64,000 nt of DNA from Streptomyces mangrovisoli (GTDB taxonomy: Bacteria; Actinomycetota; Actinomycetes; Streptomycetales; Streptomycetaceae), in assembly GCF_000974985.2 (NCBI RefSeq), contig NZ_LAVA02000056.1:51750-115749 (forward strand), read 5' to 3'. A program made the translations under genes and the position numbers. The notes beneath the pieces were generated by a model. That model worked only from the letters and a program-made list of their open reading frames with translations, was not told the DNA's origin and did no database searches. This document shows, in pieces, positions 17,023 through 24,914 of the stretch (position 1 is the first letter of the stretch; every line of letters starts with the position of its first letter).

Positions 17023-17676
17023 ATGCCGGTACCGCATCGCACCTCGGGAAACACCATTCACGACCTCACCCTCCGCCTCACCGCCCTCGCCCCCTCCTGC
17101 GGGCCGGTCCGGCTGATCGGCGTCGACGGTCACGCCGGCTCCGGGAAGTCCACGTTCGCCGCCCGGCTGGCCGCTTCGCTGGGCGGCGCCCCGGTGCTCC
17201 ATCTCGACGACGTCGCCAGTCACGACGAGCTGTTCGCCTGGACCGGCCGCCTGCTGGCCCAGGTGATCGAACCGCTGCGCCGGGGCGCGCCGGCGTCCTA
17301 CACCCCCTACGACTGGCGCGCCCGCCGCTTCGGCACGGCGCGGGAGCTGCCCGCCGCGCCGGTGCTGATCGTCGAGGGGGTCGGCGCCGGACGCCGGGCG
17401 CTGCGCCCGCATCTGGCGATGTTGCTGTGGATGGAGCTGCCGCACGAGGAGTCCTGGGCGCGCGGCAGGCAGCGGGACGGGGAGGAGCAGCGGGACTTCT
17501 GGGCCGGGTGGGTCGGGGCGGAGCGCCGGCATTTCGCCGAGGACCCCTCGCGGCCGTTCGCCGACGTATTGGTACGGCAGTCACCCGAGGGGTACGAGGT
17601 GCTCCCGGGGCCCGGGAAGACCGTTGGACCGGACCACACGGTGACCGACAGTGAAGGGCCGTCGGCGGTGTGCTGA
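17023..17676 (+). CDS. P-loop kinase-like protein (uridine kinase-like)
   Basis: A 217-aa protein with Walker A GVDGHAGSGKST near residues 33-44, then LHLDDVASHDELFAW, which has the DD substrate motif of uridine kinase/phosphoribulokinase-type enzymes. LIVEGVGAGRRALRPHLAML is the Walker B-like strand with the EG signature. It probably phosphorylates a nucleoside or other small molecule, but lid and substrate residues are not diagnostic. The last about 20 residues are poorly conserved. The gene is transcribed divergently from the helical protein gene. Confidence 0.8.
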   Translation: MPVPHRTSGNTIHDLTLRLTALAPSCGPVRLIGVDGHAGSGKSTFAARLAASLGGAPVLHLDDVASHDELFAWTGRLLAQVIEPLRRGAPASYTPYDWRARRFGTARELPAAPVLIVEGVGAGRRALRPHLAMLLWMELPHEESWARGRQRDGEEQRDFWAGWVGAERRHFAEDPSRPFADVLVRQSPEGYEVLPGPGKTVGPDHTVTDSEGPSAVC

Positions 17677-17725
17677 ACTCGTGAAGGCACCGTCCCGAGA
17701 AGTTGCCTCAGTGTCCCAACTCGGC

Positions 17726-17755
17726 TTGACCGGCGGGCCGTACAGGACTTACGTT
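17726..17755 (+). promoter_or_regulatory. Candidate housekeeping-type promoter
   Basis: TTGACC (17726-17731) and TACGTT (17750-17755) are separated by 18 bp, close to the Streptomyces vegetative consensus TTGACN-N16-18-TANNNT. Transcription would begin near 17762. Confidence 0.55.
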
Positions 17756-17761
17756 CTCAAT

Positions 17762-17835
17762 GTGCGGACGTTCGGAGCCGCCCCTCATACGCGAAGCCCC
17801 CGATTGTTCCCCCGTGATCGGGGGCTTCGTCTTGC
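17762..17835 (+). ncRNA. Candidate small RNA, about 70 nt
   Basis: The segment runs from the predicted start to just past a 12-bp stem terminator. It has no ribosome binding site, and the overlapping reading frame is not recognisable. It may instead be a terminated leader of the downstream ATPase gene. Inference from promoter plus terminator only. Confidence 0.4.
17793..17828 (+). terminator. Terminator of the candidate small RNA
   Basis: A perfect 12-bp stem (17793-17804 with 17817-17828), GAAGCCCCCGAT and its complement, with a 12-nt loop, followed by GTCTT. Confidence 0.75.
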
Positions 17836-18105
17836 CTCCGCAGCGCCTTCGGGGCGCTACGGGCTGTCGATCGCTCACTCTCGGTCACGGTCCGCTGCCG
17901 GGCGCGTCCGCTCCCACCTCGTCGAACGGTCCGTGCGGCACCCTTAAGAGACCGACCGGCCCGCAGGTACGATGCCTTCGGTGCGACCTGCGGACGGCTG
18001 CCCCGCACACCGTGCAAGTCCGGCCCGCCGCACCGCGGTTCGACCTAGGCCGACGGGCACGAGCCCGGCGGTTGCCCGACGGGGGCGCGGTTTGTGGGGG
18101 ACGTG

Positions 18106-19971
18106 ATGGACTTCGGCACGCAGGGCCCCGAGGCCCCGGCCGACCTCGCCTGGCTGCGAGGTGTGGACGCCTACACCATGGGCGCCTATCCACAGGCGGA
18201 GGAGGAGTTCCGCACGGCCGTGCGGATGGATCCGGGGATGGCCGACGGCTGGCTCGGACTGCACGCGCTGCGCGTCGACACGACGACCGCGCTGCTGCGG
18301 ATGCACCGGCACCGTGAGCGCTTCGGCGAGCAGCGCTCCCGGCATCGCCGTACCCTCAACTCCTGGTACTGGCTGGGCTGGTGGGTGCAGCCGGTGCTGG
18401 AGAGCCCGCGCGATCTGCTGCTCGCGCACGCCTCGCACTGGCTGGACGGCCGCCATGTGCCCGAACTCGACCGGGCGCTGGCCGGGTTGCCGCCGGTGGA
18501 CACCGACCACCAGGTCCGCTTCCTGCACGCCTGCCGGGCCTACCTGGTCAAGGACTGGGAGCAACTCGTCCGGCACACCGACCCGTTGGTCAACGACACC
18601 CTGCTCGGCATCGAGGCCGGCCTGTTCGGCGGCATGGCCCGGGTGCGGCTGGAGATGTACGGCCAGGCCGAGCCGCTGCTGTCCGCGTCCCTGATGCGCT
18701 GCCGCAGCGAACAGCCACAGCGCAAGGAGTTGCGCTACTGGCTGGCCAGAGCGCACGAGGGCACCGGGCGCTCGGCCGCCGCCCTGCCGCTGTACCGGGC
18801 CGTGCACCGGGTCGACCCGGCCTTCATGGACACCTCGGCCCGGCTCGCGGCGATCGCCGAGGGCGACGGGTACGACGACGCGGCCGACCTCGCGGCGATC
18901 ACCCTCACCGGCGCCGGGCAGGACGCGGTCGACGGACCCGACATCCTCGACCCGCTCTTCGGCACGGAGGCGCGGGATCTGCGGTTCCCGGAACCCGATC
19001 TGCCGCCCGCGGGGACCCTGCCGTCGGTGATCGACCCGACGGTGCGGGAGAAGACGACCGTCGGCTCGGCACCGCTGCCGACCGGCCCGACCGACCCGGC
19101 GTTACTGGAGGAGGCGCTCGCCGAACTCGAGCGCATGGTGGGCCTGGAACCCGTGAAACGCCAGGTCAAGGCGTTGTCCGCGCAGCTGAACATGGCGCGG
19201 CTGCGGGCCGGGCAGGGGCTGCCGGTGCAGCCGCCCAAGCGCCACTTCGTCTTCTCCGGGCCCTCCGGCACCGGCAAGACCACCGTCGCCCGCATCCTGG
19301 GCCGGGTCTTCTACGCCCTCGGGCTGCTCGGCGGCGACCACCTCGTGGAGGCCCAGCGCGCCGACCTGGTCGGCGAGTACCTCGGCCAGACCGCGGTGAA
19401 GGCCAACGAGCTGATCGACTCCGCGATCGGCGGGGTGCTCTTCGTGGACGAGGCGTACTCGCTGTCCAACTCCGGCTACGGCAAGGGCGACGCGTACGGC
19501 GACGAGGCGCTCCAGGTGCTGCTGAAGCGGGCCGAGGACAACCGCGACCATCTGGTGGTCATCCTGGCCGGCTACCCCGAGGGCATGGACCGGCTGCTCG
19601 CCGCCAACCCCGGCCTGTCGTCCCGCTTCACGAGCCGGGTGGACTTCCCGTCGTACCGCCCGCTGGAACTGACCTCGATCGGCGAGGTGCTGGCGGCCGA
19701 GAACGGCGACGTGTGGGACGAGGAGGCGCTGGACGAACTGCGGTCCATCGCCGGGCACGTGGTCGACCAGGGCTGGATCGACGAACTCGGCAACGGCCGC
19801 TTCCTGCGCACCCTGTACGAGAAGAGCTGCGCCTACCGGGACCTGCGGCTGTCGGTCTACCCCGGCACGCTGTCCCGAGACGACCTGTCCACCCTGCGGC
19901 TGCCGGACCTGATGCAGGCGTACGGCGAGGTCCTCTCGGGCCGCGGCCCGCACGACCCCTCGGCCATGTGA
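18106..19971 (+). CDS. AAA ATPase, EccA/CbxX-like with TPR N-terminus
   Basis: A 621-aa protein with the EccA layout. A helical TPR-like N-terminal region (about 1-290) is followed by a linker and a CbxX/CfqX-type AAA+ domain (about 340-600). Walker A is GPSGTGKTT near residue 386, Walker B is GVLFVDEAYSL near 443, and SSRFTSRVDFPSY holds sensor and arginine-finger residues. EccA proteins energise ESX/type VII secretion, but no ESX genes lie nearby, so the client is unknown. ATG 18106 follows GGGGG at 5 nt; a GTG at 18094 is an alternative. Confidence 0.88.
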   Translation: MDFGTQGPEAPADLAWLRGVDAYTMGAYPQAEEEFRTAVRMDPGMADGWLGLHALRVDTTTALLRMHRHRERFGEQRSRHRRTLNSWYWLGWWVQPVLESPRDLLLAHASHWLDGRHVPELDRALAGLPPVDTDHQVRFLHACRAYLVKDWEQLVRHTDPLVNDTLLGIEAGLFGGMARVRLEMYGQAEPLLSASLMRCRSEQPQRKELRYWLARAHEGTGRSAAALPLYRAVHRVDPAFMDTSARLAAIAEGDGYDDAADLAAITLTGAGQDAVDGPDILDPLFGTEARDLRFPEPDLPPAGTLPSVIDPTVREKTTVGSAPLPTGPTDPALLEEALAELERMVGLEPVKRQVKALSAQLNMARLRAGQGLPVQPPKRHFVFSGPSGTGKTTVARILGRVFYALGLLGGDHLVEAQRADLVGEYLGQTAVKANELIDSAIGGVLFVDEAYSLSNSGYGKGDAYGDEALQVLLKRAEDNRDHLVVILAGYPEGMDRLLAANPGLSSRFTSRVDFPSYRPLELTSIGEVLAAENGDVWDEEALDELRSIAGHVVDQGWIDELGNGRFLRTLYEKSCAYRDLRLSVYPGTLSRDDLSTLRLPDLMQAYGEVLSGRGPHDPSAM

Positions 19972-20006
19972 CACCGGCCGGCCGGAACGGCCCCGACGGG
20001 AACGCA

Positions 20007-20058
20007 GGCCCATCGACACGGCCCCCGGCGCGAACGCCGGGGGCCGTGTCGATGGGCC
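20007..20058. terminator. Bidirectional terminator, 24-bp perfect stem
   Basis: Arms 20007-20030 and 20035-20058 pair perfectly around the tetraloop CGAA. The hairpin sits between the convergent AAA ATPase and CNNM genes, 17 bp before the CNNM stop codon. Confidence 0.85.
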
Positions 20059-20074
20059 AGGCGCGCCAGGTGGG

Positions 20075-21172
20075 CTAGGTCGCCAGCGCCTGTTCCGGTT
20101 CACCGCTCGGCCGGGGCTCGGCGAGCGTCTTCGTGACCGCCGGCTCCTGGGGCCTGCGGTGGGCCGGGTCACGGACCTCGCCGACCAGGAGCTCCAGGAC
20201 GTCCTCCAGCGCCACGAGGCCGAGGAGGCGGCCCTTGGCGTCCGCGACCTGGGCCAGGTGGGTCGCCGCCCGGCGCATCACCGTCAGGGCGTCGTCCAGC
20301 GGGAGTTCCGGGCGCAGGGTCACCATGCGGCGCCAGATCTGCTGCGGCACCGCGCGGTCGGAGTCCTCCAGGTCGAGGACGTCCTTCACATGCAGATAGC
20401 CCATGAATCCGCCCCGCTCCGCCGCTATCGGGAAGCGGGAGTAGCCGGTGCGGGCGGTGAGTTCGACGATCTGCCCCGGGGTGACCGACGGCGGGACCGT
20501 CACCAGCGTCTCGCTGCGCAGCAGCACGTCGGTGACGGGGCGGGAGCCCAGTTCCAGCGCGTCCTCCAGCCGCTCCTGCTCCTCCGGGTCGAGCAGTCCG
20601 GCCTGCCCGGAGTCCTCCAGCAGCCGGTTGAGCTGCTCGCTGGTGACGACGGCCTCGACCTCGTCCTTGGGCTCGACGCGGAACAGCCGCAGGATGCCCT
20701 GGGCGCAGGCGCCGAGCGCCACGGTGATCGGCCGGCAGACCCGGGCGAACGCGACCAGCCCCGGACTCAGCCACAGCGCGGCCTTCTCCGGCGCCGCCAT
20801 GGCCAGGTTCTTCGGGACCATCTCGCCGATCACGAGGTGGAAGAAGACCACCGCGGCCAGCGCGATGACATAGCCCAGGGGATGGATCACGCCCTCGGGC
20901 AGCCGCATCCACGCGAAGACGGGCTCCAGCAGGTGCGCGACGGTGGGCTCGGCGACCGCGCCGAGGGTCAGCGAGCAGACGGTGATGCCGAACTGGGCGG
21001 CGGCCATCATCTGCGGCAGCCGCTCCAGGCCGTAGAGCACCTGGCGGGCGCGGGCCGTGCCGAGCGGTTCGATCTGGCTGCGGCGCACCGAGACCAGGGC
21101 GAACTCGGCGCCGACGAAGAAGCCGTTGGCGAGCACGAGCAGCGCGGCGAAGACGAGTTGGAGCACGCTCAT
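20075..21172 (-). CDS. CNNM/CorC-type hemolysin family protein (second of pair)
   Basis: A 365-aa membrane protein. The DUF21 (CNNM) domain with about four transmembrane helices spans residues 1-190 (VLANGFFVGAEFALVSVRRS, FFHLVIGEMVPKNLAMAAPE). Two CBS repeats follow at about 205-325 (TGYSRFPIAAE). The C-terminal transporter-associated domain seen in longer members is absent. Relatives are implicated in magnesium and cobalt efflux or homeostasis. The start overlaps the stop of the upstream paralogue by 4 bp (ATGA) with GGAGG 7 nt before it, so the two proteins are probably translated together and may form a heteromer. Confidence 0.9.
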   Translation of the reverse strand: MSVLQLVFAALLVLANGFFVGAEFALVSVRRSQIEPLGTARARQVLYGLERLPQMMAAAQFGITVCSLTLGAVAEPTVAHLLEPVFAWMRLPEGVIHPLGYVIALAAVVFFHLVIGEMVPKNLAMAAPEKAALWLSPGLVAFARVCRPITVALGACAQGILRLFRVEPKDEVEAVVTSEQLNRLLEDSGQAGLLDPEEQERLEDALELGSRPVTDVLLRSETLVTVPPSVTPGQIVELTARTGYSRFPIAAERGGFMGYLHVKDVLDLEDSDRAVPQQIWRRMVTLRPELPLDDALTVMRRAATHLAQVADAKGRLLGLVALEDVLELLVGEVRDPAHRRPQEPAVTKTLAEPRPSGEPEQALAT

Positions 21173-22494
21173 CGGGCCACCTCCACGACCGCGCCGGTGC
21201 GCACCAGGCGCACCCGCTCGGCGCGGTAGTGCCCGACCTGGCGCACCGACAGCCGCCAGCCCGGGAGTTCCGCGCGGTCGCCGGGGACGGGGATACGGCC
21301 GAGCAGGTCGGCGACGAGTCCGGCGACGGTCTCGTACGGCCCCTCGGGCACGTCGAGGCCGATCCGGCGGAGCAGGTCGACCCGGCAGCTCCCGTCGGCG
21401 TCCCAGGCGGGCCTGCCGTCCTCCGGCGGGGCGGCGGCGAGTTCGGGCACGTCCTGTCCGTCGTGCTCGTCGCGGACCTCGCCGACGATCTCCTCGACGA
21501 TGTCCTCCAGGGTGACCACCCCGGCCGTGCCGCCGTACTCGTCGACGACGACGGCGATGGGCTGCTCGCTGCGCAGCCGGGCGAGCAGGGGCTGCACCGG
21601 CAGCGTCTCCGGCACCAGCAGGGCCGACCGGGCGATGCGGCCGACGGGGGTGCGCAGCCGGTCGGCGACCGGCACCGCGAGGGCGTCCTTGAGGTGCACC
21701 ATGCCGACGACCTCGTCGATCCGCTCCCGGTAGACCGGGAAGCGGGACAGGCCCGTGGCGCGGGTGAGGTTGACCACGTCCTCGGCGGTCGCGGACGACT
21801 GGAGCGCGCTGACCTTCACGCGCGGGGTCATCACGTGCTGCGCGGTCAGGTCGCCCAGGGACAGGGTGCGCACGAACAGGTCGGCGGTGTCCTGCTCCAG
21901 GGCGCCGGCCTGCGCCGAGTGCCGGGCCAGCGAGACCAGCTCGCCCGGGGTGCGGGCGGAGGCCAGCTCCTCGGTGGGCTCGACGCCGAGCGCGCGCACC
22001 AGCCGGTTCGCGACCGTGTTCAGGGCGGCGATCACCGGGCGGAACAGGCGGGAGAACAGGTGCTGGGGCCCGGCGACGAACCGTGCGACCTGGAGCGGCT
22101 TGGACACCGCCCAGTTCTTCGGGACCAGTTCGCCGATCACCATCTGGAGCGCGGAGGCCAGCAGCATGCCGACGACGACCGCGATCCCGGAGACGGCGCC
22201 CTCGGGCAGGCCGAGCGCGGCGAACGGGGCGTGCAGCAGCGAGGCCAGCGCCGGTTCGGCGAGCATGCCGACGACGAGCGAGGTGATGGTGATGCCCAGC
22301 TGGGTGCCGGAGAGCTGGAAGGAGAGTTCCTTCAGCGAGTCGACGACCGTGCGGGCGCGGCGGTCTCCGTCGGCGGCGGCCTTCTCGGCCTCGGGGCGCT
22401 CCACGGTGATCAGGCCGAACTCGGCGGCCACGAAGAAGCCGTTGGCCAGGATCAGCAGGAACGCGGCCGCCAGGAGCAGCAGGGGGAGGGTCAT
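21169..22494 (-). CDS. CNNM/CorC-type hemolysin family protein (first of pair)
   Basis: A 441-aa paralogue of the downstream gene. It has a DUF21 domain (ILANGFFVAAEFGLITVERP, MVIGELVPKNWAVSKPLQVA), two CBS domains (about 215-330, TGLSRFPVYRERIDEVVGMV and VVDEYGGTAGVVTLEDIVEE) and a C-terminal CorC_HlyC FAD-like domain (about 350-430). It is therefore the full-length member of the pair. Its probable role is metal-ion (Mg/Co) transport or its regulation at the cytoplasmic membrane. The ATG has GAGGTGG 4 nt upstream. Confidence 0.92.
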   Translation of the reverse strand: MTLPLLLLAAAFLLILANGFFVAAEFGLITVERPEAEKAAADGDRRARTVVDSLKELSFQLSGTQLGITITSLVVGMLAEPALASLLHAPFAALGLPEGAVSGIAVVVGMLLASALQMVIGELVPKNWAVSKPLQVARFVAGPQHLFSRLFRPVIAALNTVANRLVRALGVEPTEELASARTPGELVSLARHSAQAGALEQDTADLFVRTLSLGDLTAQHVMTPRVKVSALQSSATAEDVVNLTRATGLSRFPVYRERIDEVVGMVHLKDALAVPVADRLRTPVGRIARSALLVPETLPVQPLLARLRSEQPIAVVVDEYGGTAGVVTLEDIVEEIVGEVRDEHDGQDVPELAAAPPEDGRPAWDADGSCRVDLLRRIGLDVPEGPYETVAGLVADLLGRIPVPGDRAELPGWRLSVRQVGHYRAERVRLVRTGAVVEVAR

Positions 22495-22611
22495 GCCGCC
22501 ACCTCGGTATGTCGGGAGGGGGCGGCGCAGGTACTACAGGACGAACCGTCCATCGCTGGAGGGAGTCACTCCTCGAATATGCAGGGGCCTCTGAGGCCGG
22601 GACGCGACAGA

Positions 22612-22640
22612 GGCGGAGGCGTCACGACAACGCCTCCGCC
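22612..22640 (-). terminator. Terminator of the rib-his operon
   Basis: An 11-bp perfect stem (22612-22622 with 22630-22640) with a 7-nt loop lies 26 bp beyond the stop of the PH-domain gene on the minus strand. Confidence 0.7.
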
Positions 22641-22665
22641 ACCAGATTAATCAAGACATGGCCCG

Positions 22666-23109
22666 CTACGGCAGATCCTCCGGGGAGCGGGCTTCGGCAA
22701 GTGCCCGCAAGGTGCGGGCGTCGGCGATGGCACGCTCCCTGGCGATGCCCGGCTGGATGCCGAGCGCGGGCAGGCTGGTGCCGTCGGTGAGGTCGAGGAA
22801 CACCCACGGATCGCCGGGCCGCAGGTTCACCTGGACGATCTCCGCCCAGGCCAGGTGCCGCTTGCTGATGATGTTCACCACGGTGACGCCGGTGTCGTCG
22901 GCGACCACCTTGACCCGGCCGAGCTGGAGCAGCACGCCGGAGAGCAGCGCCGCGGTGACGATGAAGCTGAGCCGCTCGCCGGGGCCGAGCTGGCCGAGCA
23001 GCATCGCCACCACCGTGATGACCACGAAGATCGCCACGGCGGCGGTGAGCAGCACGGCGCGGGTGCGGCCGGGGCGGAAGGTGACGGGCAGGGAGGGAAG
23101 GCCGGACAT
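22666..23109 (-). CDS. PH domain-containing membrane protein
   Basis: A 147-aa protein. Two transmembrane helices near the N-terminus (AVLLTAAVAIFVVITVVAML, LSFIVTAALLSGVLL) precede a small bacterial PH-like (bPH) domain (about 65-125: VKVVADDTGVTVVNIISKRH, then LAWAEIVQVN). Such proteins sit beside hisG in many actinomycetes, with no known role in histidine synthesis. It starts 13 bp after hisG and ends the operon. Confidence 0.85.
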   Translation of the reverse strand: MSGLPSLPVTFRPGRTRAVLLTAAVAIFVVITVVAMLLGQLGPGERLSFIVTAALLSGVLLQLGRVKVVADDTGVTVVNIISKRHLAWAEIVQVNLRPGDPWVFLDLTDGTSLPALGIQPGIARERAIADARTLRALAEARSPEDLP

Positions 23110-23122
23110 GGAAGCGGCGACC

Positions 23123-23971
23123 TCAGAGCCGGCAGGCGTGGATCGCCGTGGTCAGGATGGCGCGGGCACCGATCTCGTAGAGGTCGTCCATGATCCGCTG
23201 GGCCTCCTTGGCCGGGACCATGGCGCGCACGGCGACCCAGCCCTCGTTGTGCAGCGGGGAGACGGTCGGCGACTCCAGGCCCGGGGTCAGCGCGACGGCC
23301 TTCTCCAGCTGCTCGACCCGGCAGTCGTAGTCCATCATCACGTACGTCCGGGCGACCAGGACGCCCTGGAGGCGGCGCAGGAACTGCTGCACCTTGGGCT
23401 CCTCGGCGTCCGCGCCGGTACGGCGGATGACGATGGCCTCGGACTTCATGATCGGCTCGCCGAACACCTCCAGGCCCGCGTTGCGCAGGCTGGTGCCGGT
23501 CTCGACGACGTCGGCGATGACCTCGGCCACACCGAGCTCGACGGCGGTCTCGACGGCGCCGTCCAGGTGGACGACGGAGGCGTCGATGCCGCTGTCGGCG
23601 AGGTGGCGGGCGACGATGCCCTCGTAGGAGGTGGCGATCGTACGGCCCTTGAGGTCCGCGAGGTCGTGCGCCGTGCCGGGCTTCGCGGCGTAGCGGAAGG
23701 TGGAGCGGGCGAAGCCGAGCGGGAGGATCTCCTCCGCGTCGGCCGCGGAGTCGACCAGCAGGTCGCGGCCGGTGACGCCGATGTCGAGGCGGCCGGAGGA
23801 GACGTAGATCGCGATGTCGCGCGGGCGGAGGTAGAAGAACTCCACCTCGTTGACCGGGTCGACGATGCGCAGTTCCTTGGACTCGCGGCGCTGCCGGTAG
23901 CCGGCCTCATGCAGCATCTCCGCCGCAGGGCCGGAGAGTGAACCCTTGTTGGGGACGGCGATGCGCAGCAT
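23123..23971 (-). CDS. hisG: ATP phosphoribosyltransferase (long form)
   Basis: A 282-aa enzyme catalysing the first step of histidine synthesis, ATP plus PRPP to phosphoribosyl-ATP. It begins MLRIAVPNKGSLSGPA. The PRPP-binding region is EVIADVVETGTSLRNAGLEV near residues 150-170. The C-terminal ACT-like regulatory domain (VSPLHNEGWVAVRAMVP) marks the long, histidine-feedback-inhibited form that needs no HisZ. AAGGA lies 10 nt before the ATG. It follows hisE by 86 bp in the riboflavin operon, separate from the other his genes. Confidence 0.97.
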   Translation of the reverse strand: MLRIAVPNKGSLSGPAAEMLHEAGYRQRRESKELRIVDPVNEVEFFYLRPRDIAIYVSSGRLDIGVTGRDLLVDSAADAEEILPLGFARSTFRYAAKPGTAHDLADLKGRTIATSYEGIVARHLADSGIDASVVHLDGAVETAVELGVAEVIADVVETGTSLRNAGLEVFGEPIMKSEAIVIRRTGADAEEPKVQQFLRRLQGVLVARTYVMMDYDCRVEQLEKAVALTPGLESPTVSPLHNEGWVAVRAMVPAKEAQRIMDDLYEIGARAILTTAIHACRL

Positions 23972-24057
23972 GAGGTCGGCTTCCTTACTTTCGTGCGTAC
24001 GGGGTGGGGTGGTGCGATGCGGGTACGGCCCCGGGCCGGACCCGCGGGGGTGTCGGC

Positions 24058-24330
24058 TCAGAGATGGGCGTAGACGTCGTCCAGGGAGATGCCGCGGGCG
24101 ACCATCATCACCTGCACGTGGTAGAGCAGCTGCGAGATCTCCTCGGCGGCCGCCTCCTTGCCCTCGTACTCCGCGGCCATCCAGACCTCGGCGGCCTCTT
24201 CGACGACCTTCTTGCCGATGGCATGGACGCCCTTGTCCACCAGTTCCGCGGTGCGGGAGGTGGCGGGATCGCCATGGGCGGCCTTGTGCTGGAGCTCGGT
24301 GAAGAGCTCCTCGAACGTCTTCTTGGACAT
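24058..24330 (-). CDS. hisE: Phosphoribosyl-ATP diphosphatase
   Basis: A 90-aa MazG-fold enzyme that hydrolyses phosphoribosyl-ATP to phosphoribosyl-AMP and pyrophosphate, the second histidine step. The metal-binding helices are visible (GKKVVEEAAEVWMAAEYEGK, then EEISQLLYHVQVMM, E-x2-E and E-x3-D-like pattern). The ATG at 24330 with GAGG upstream is preferred to the in-frame ATG four codons earlier. It lies 34 bp after ribH and directly precedes hisG, so substrate can pass between the two products. Confidence 0.96.
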   Translation of the reverse strand: MSKKTFEELFTELQHKAAHGDPATSRTAELVDKGVHAIGKKVVEEAAEVWMAAEYEGKEAAAEEISQLLYHVQVMMVARGISLDDVYAHL

Positions 24331-24364
24331 GGTGGTCCTCACCCTACGCGGTTCGGACGGTTGC

Positions 24365-24850
24365 CTAGTGCCAGGGTTCGGATACTGAGCGGAGGGTGGC
24401 CGCGGTCGCCAGCGCCGCGGTCACCGCCTCGTGCCCCTTGTCCTCGTTGGAGCCGGGCAGACCGGCGCGGTCCAGGGCCTGCTCCTCGGTGTCACAGGTC
24501 AGCAGGCCGAAGCCGACGGGGACGCCGGTCTCGACGGAGACCTGGGTCAGACCCTGGGTGACGCCCTGGCACACGTACTCGAAGTGGGGGGTGCCGCCGC
24601 GGATGACGACGCCGAGGGCGACGACCGCGTCGTAGCCGCGTCCGGCGAGGACCTTCGCGGCGACCGGGAGCTCCCAGCTGCCGGGGACCCGCAGCACGGT
24701 CGGCTCGTCGATCCCCAGGTCGTGCAGGGCGCGCAGGGCGCCGTCCACCAGACCGTCCATCACCTTCTCGTGCCACTGCGCCGCCACGACGGCGACCCGC
24801 AGGTCGCCCACGCCTCGCACGGACAGTTCCGGTGCACCCTTGCCGCTCAC
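24365..24850 (-). CDS. ribH: 6,7-dimethyl-8-ribityllumazine synthase
   Basis: A 161-aa subunit of the icosahedral lumazine synthase, which condenses 5-amino-6-ribitylaminouracil with dihydroxybutanone phosphate. Motifs: AAQWHEKVMDGLVDGAL near residue 25 (W of the ribityl site), VPGSWELPVAAK near 58, ALGVVIRGGTPHFEYVC near 80 (catalytic His in the PHFE block) and FGLLTCDTEEQAL near 115. GTG start with GAGGAGA 4 nt upstream. It is followed 34 bp later by hisE. Confidence 0.97.
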   Translation of the reverse strand: MSGKGAPELSVRGVGDLRVAVVAAQWHEKVMDGLVDGALRALHDLGIDEPTVLRVPGSWELPVAAKVLAGRGYDAVVALGVVIRGGTPHFEYVCQGVTQGLTQVSVETGVPVGFGLLTCDTEEQALDRAGLPGSNEDKGHEAVTAALATAATLRSVSEPWH

Positions 24851-24914
24851 GTGTCTCCTCGGTGTTTCGGTTCTCCTGGTCGCCGCAGCCGGACGGCCGG
24901 CCGCGGCGGCCCCT

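Larger units (their letters stand above)
17677..18105. other. 429-bp intergenic region with candidate small RNA
   Basis: No credible protein gene is present. It holds a promoter-terminator pair (17726-17828) that would give a short RNA, then about 275 bp leading to the AAA ATPase gene. Confidence 0.5.

Noticed and set aside
17700..17840. Possible tRNA gene around the hairpin
   Set aside because: No T-loop GTTCRANNC in the right place, no acceptor pairing and no CCA-like end; the hairpin fits a terminator.
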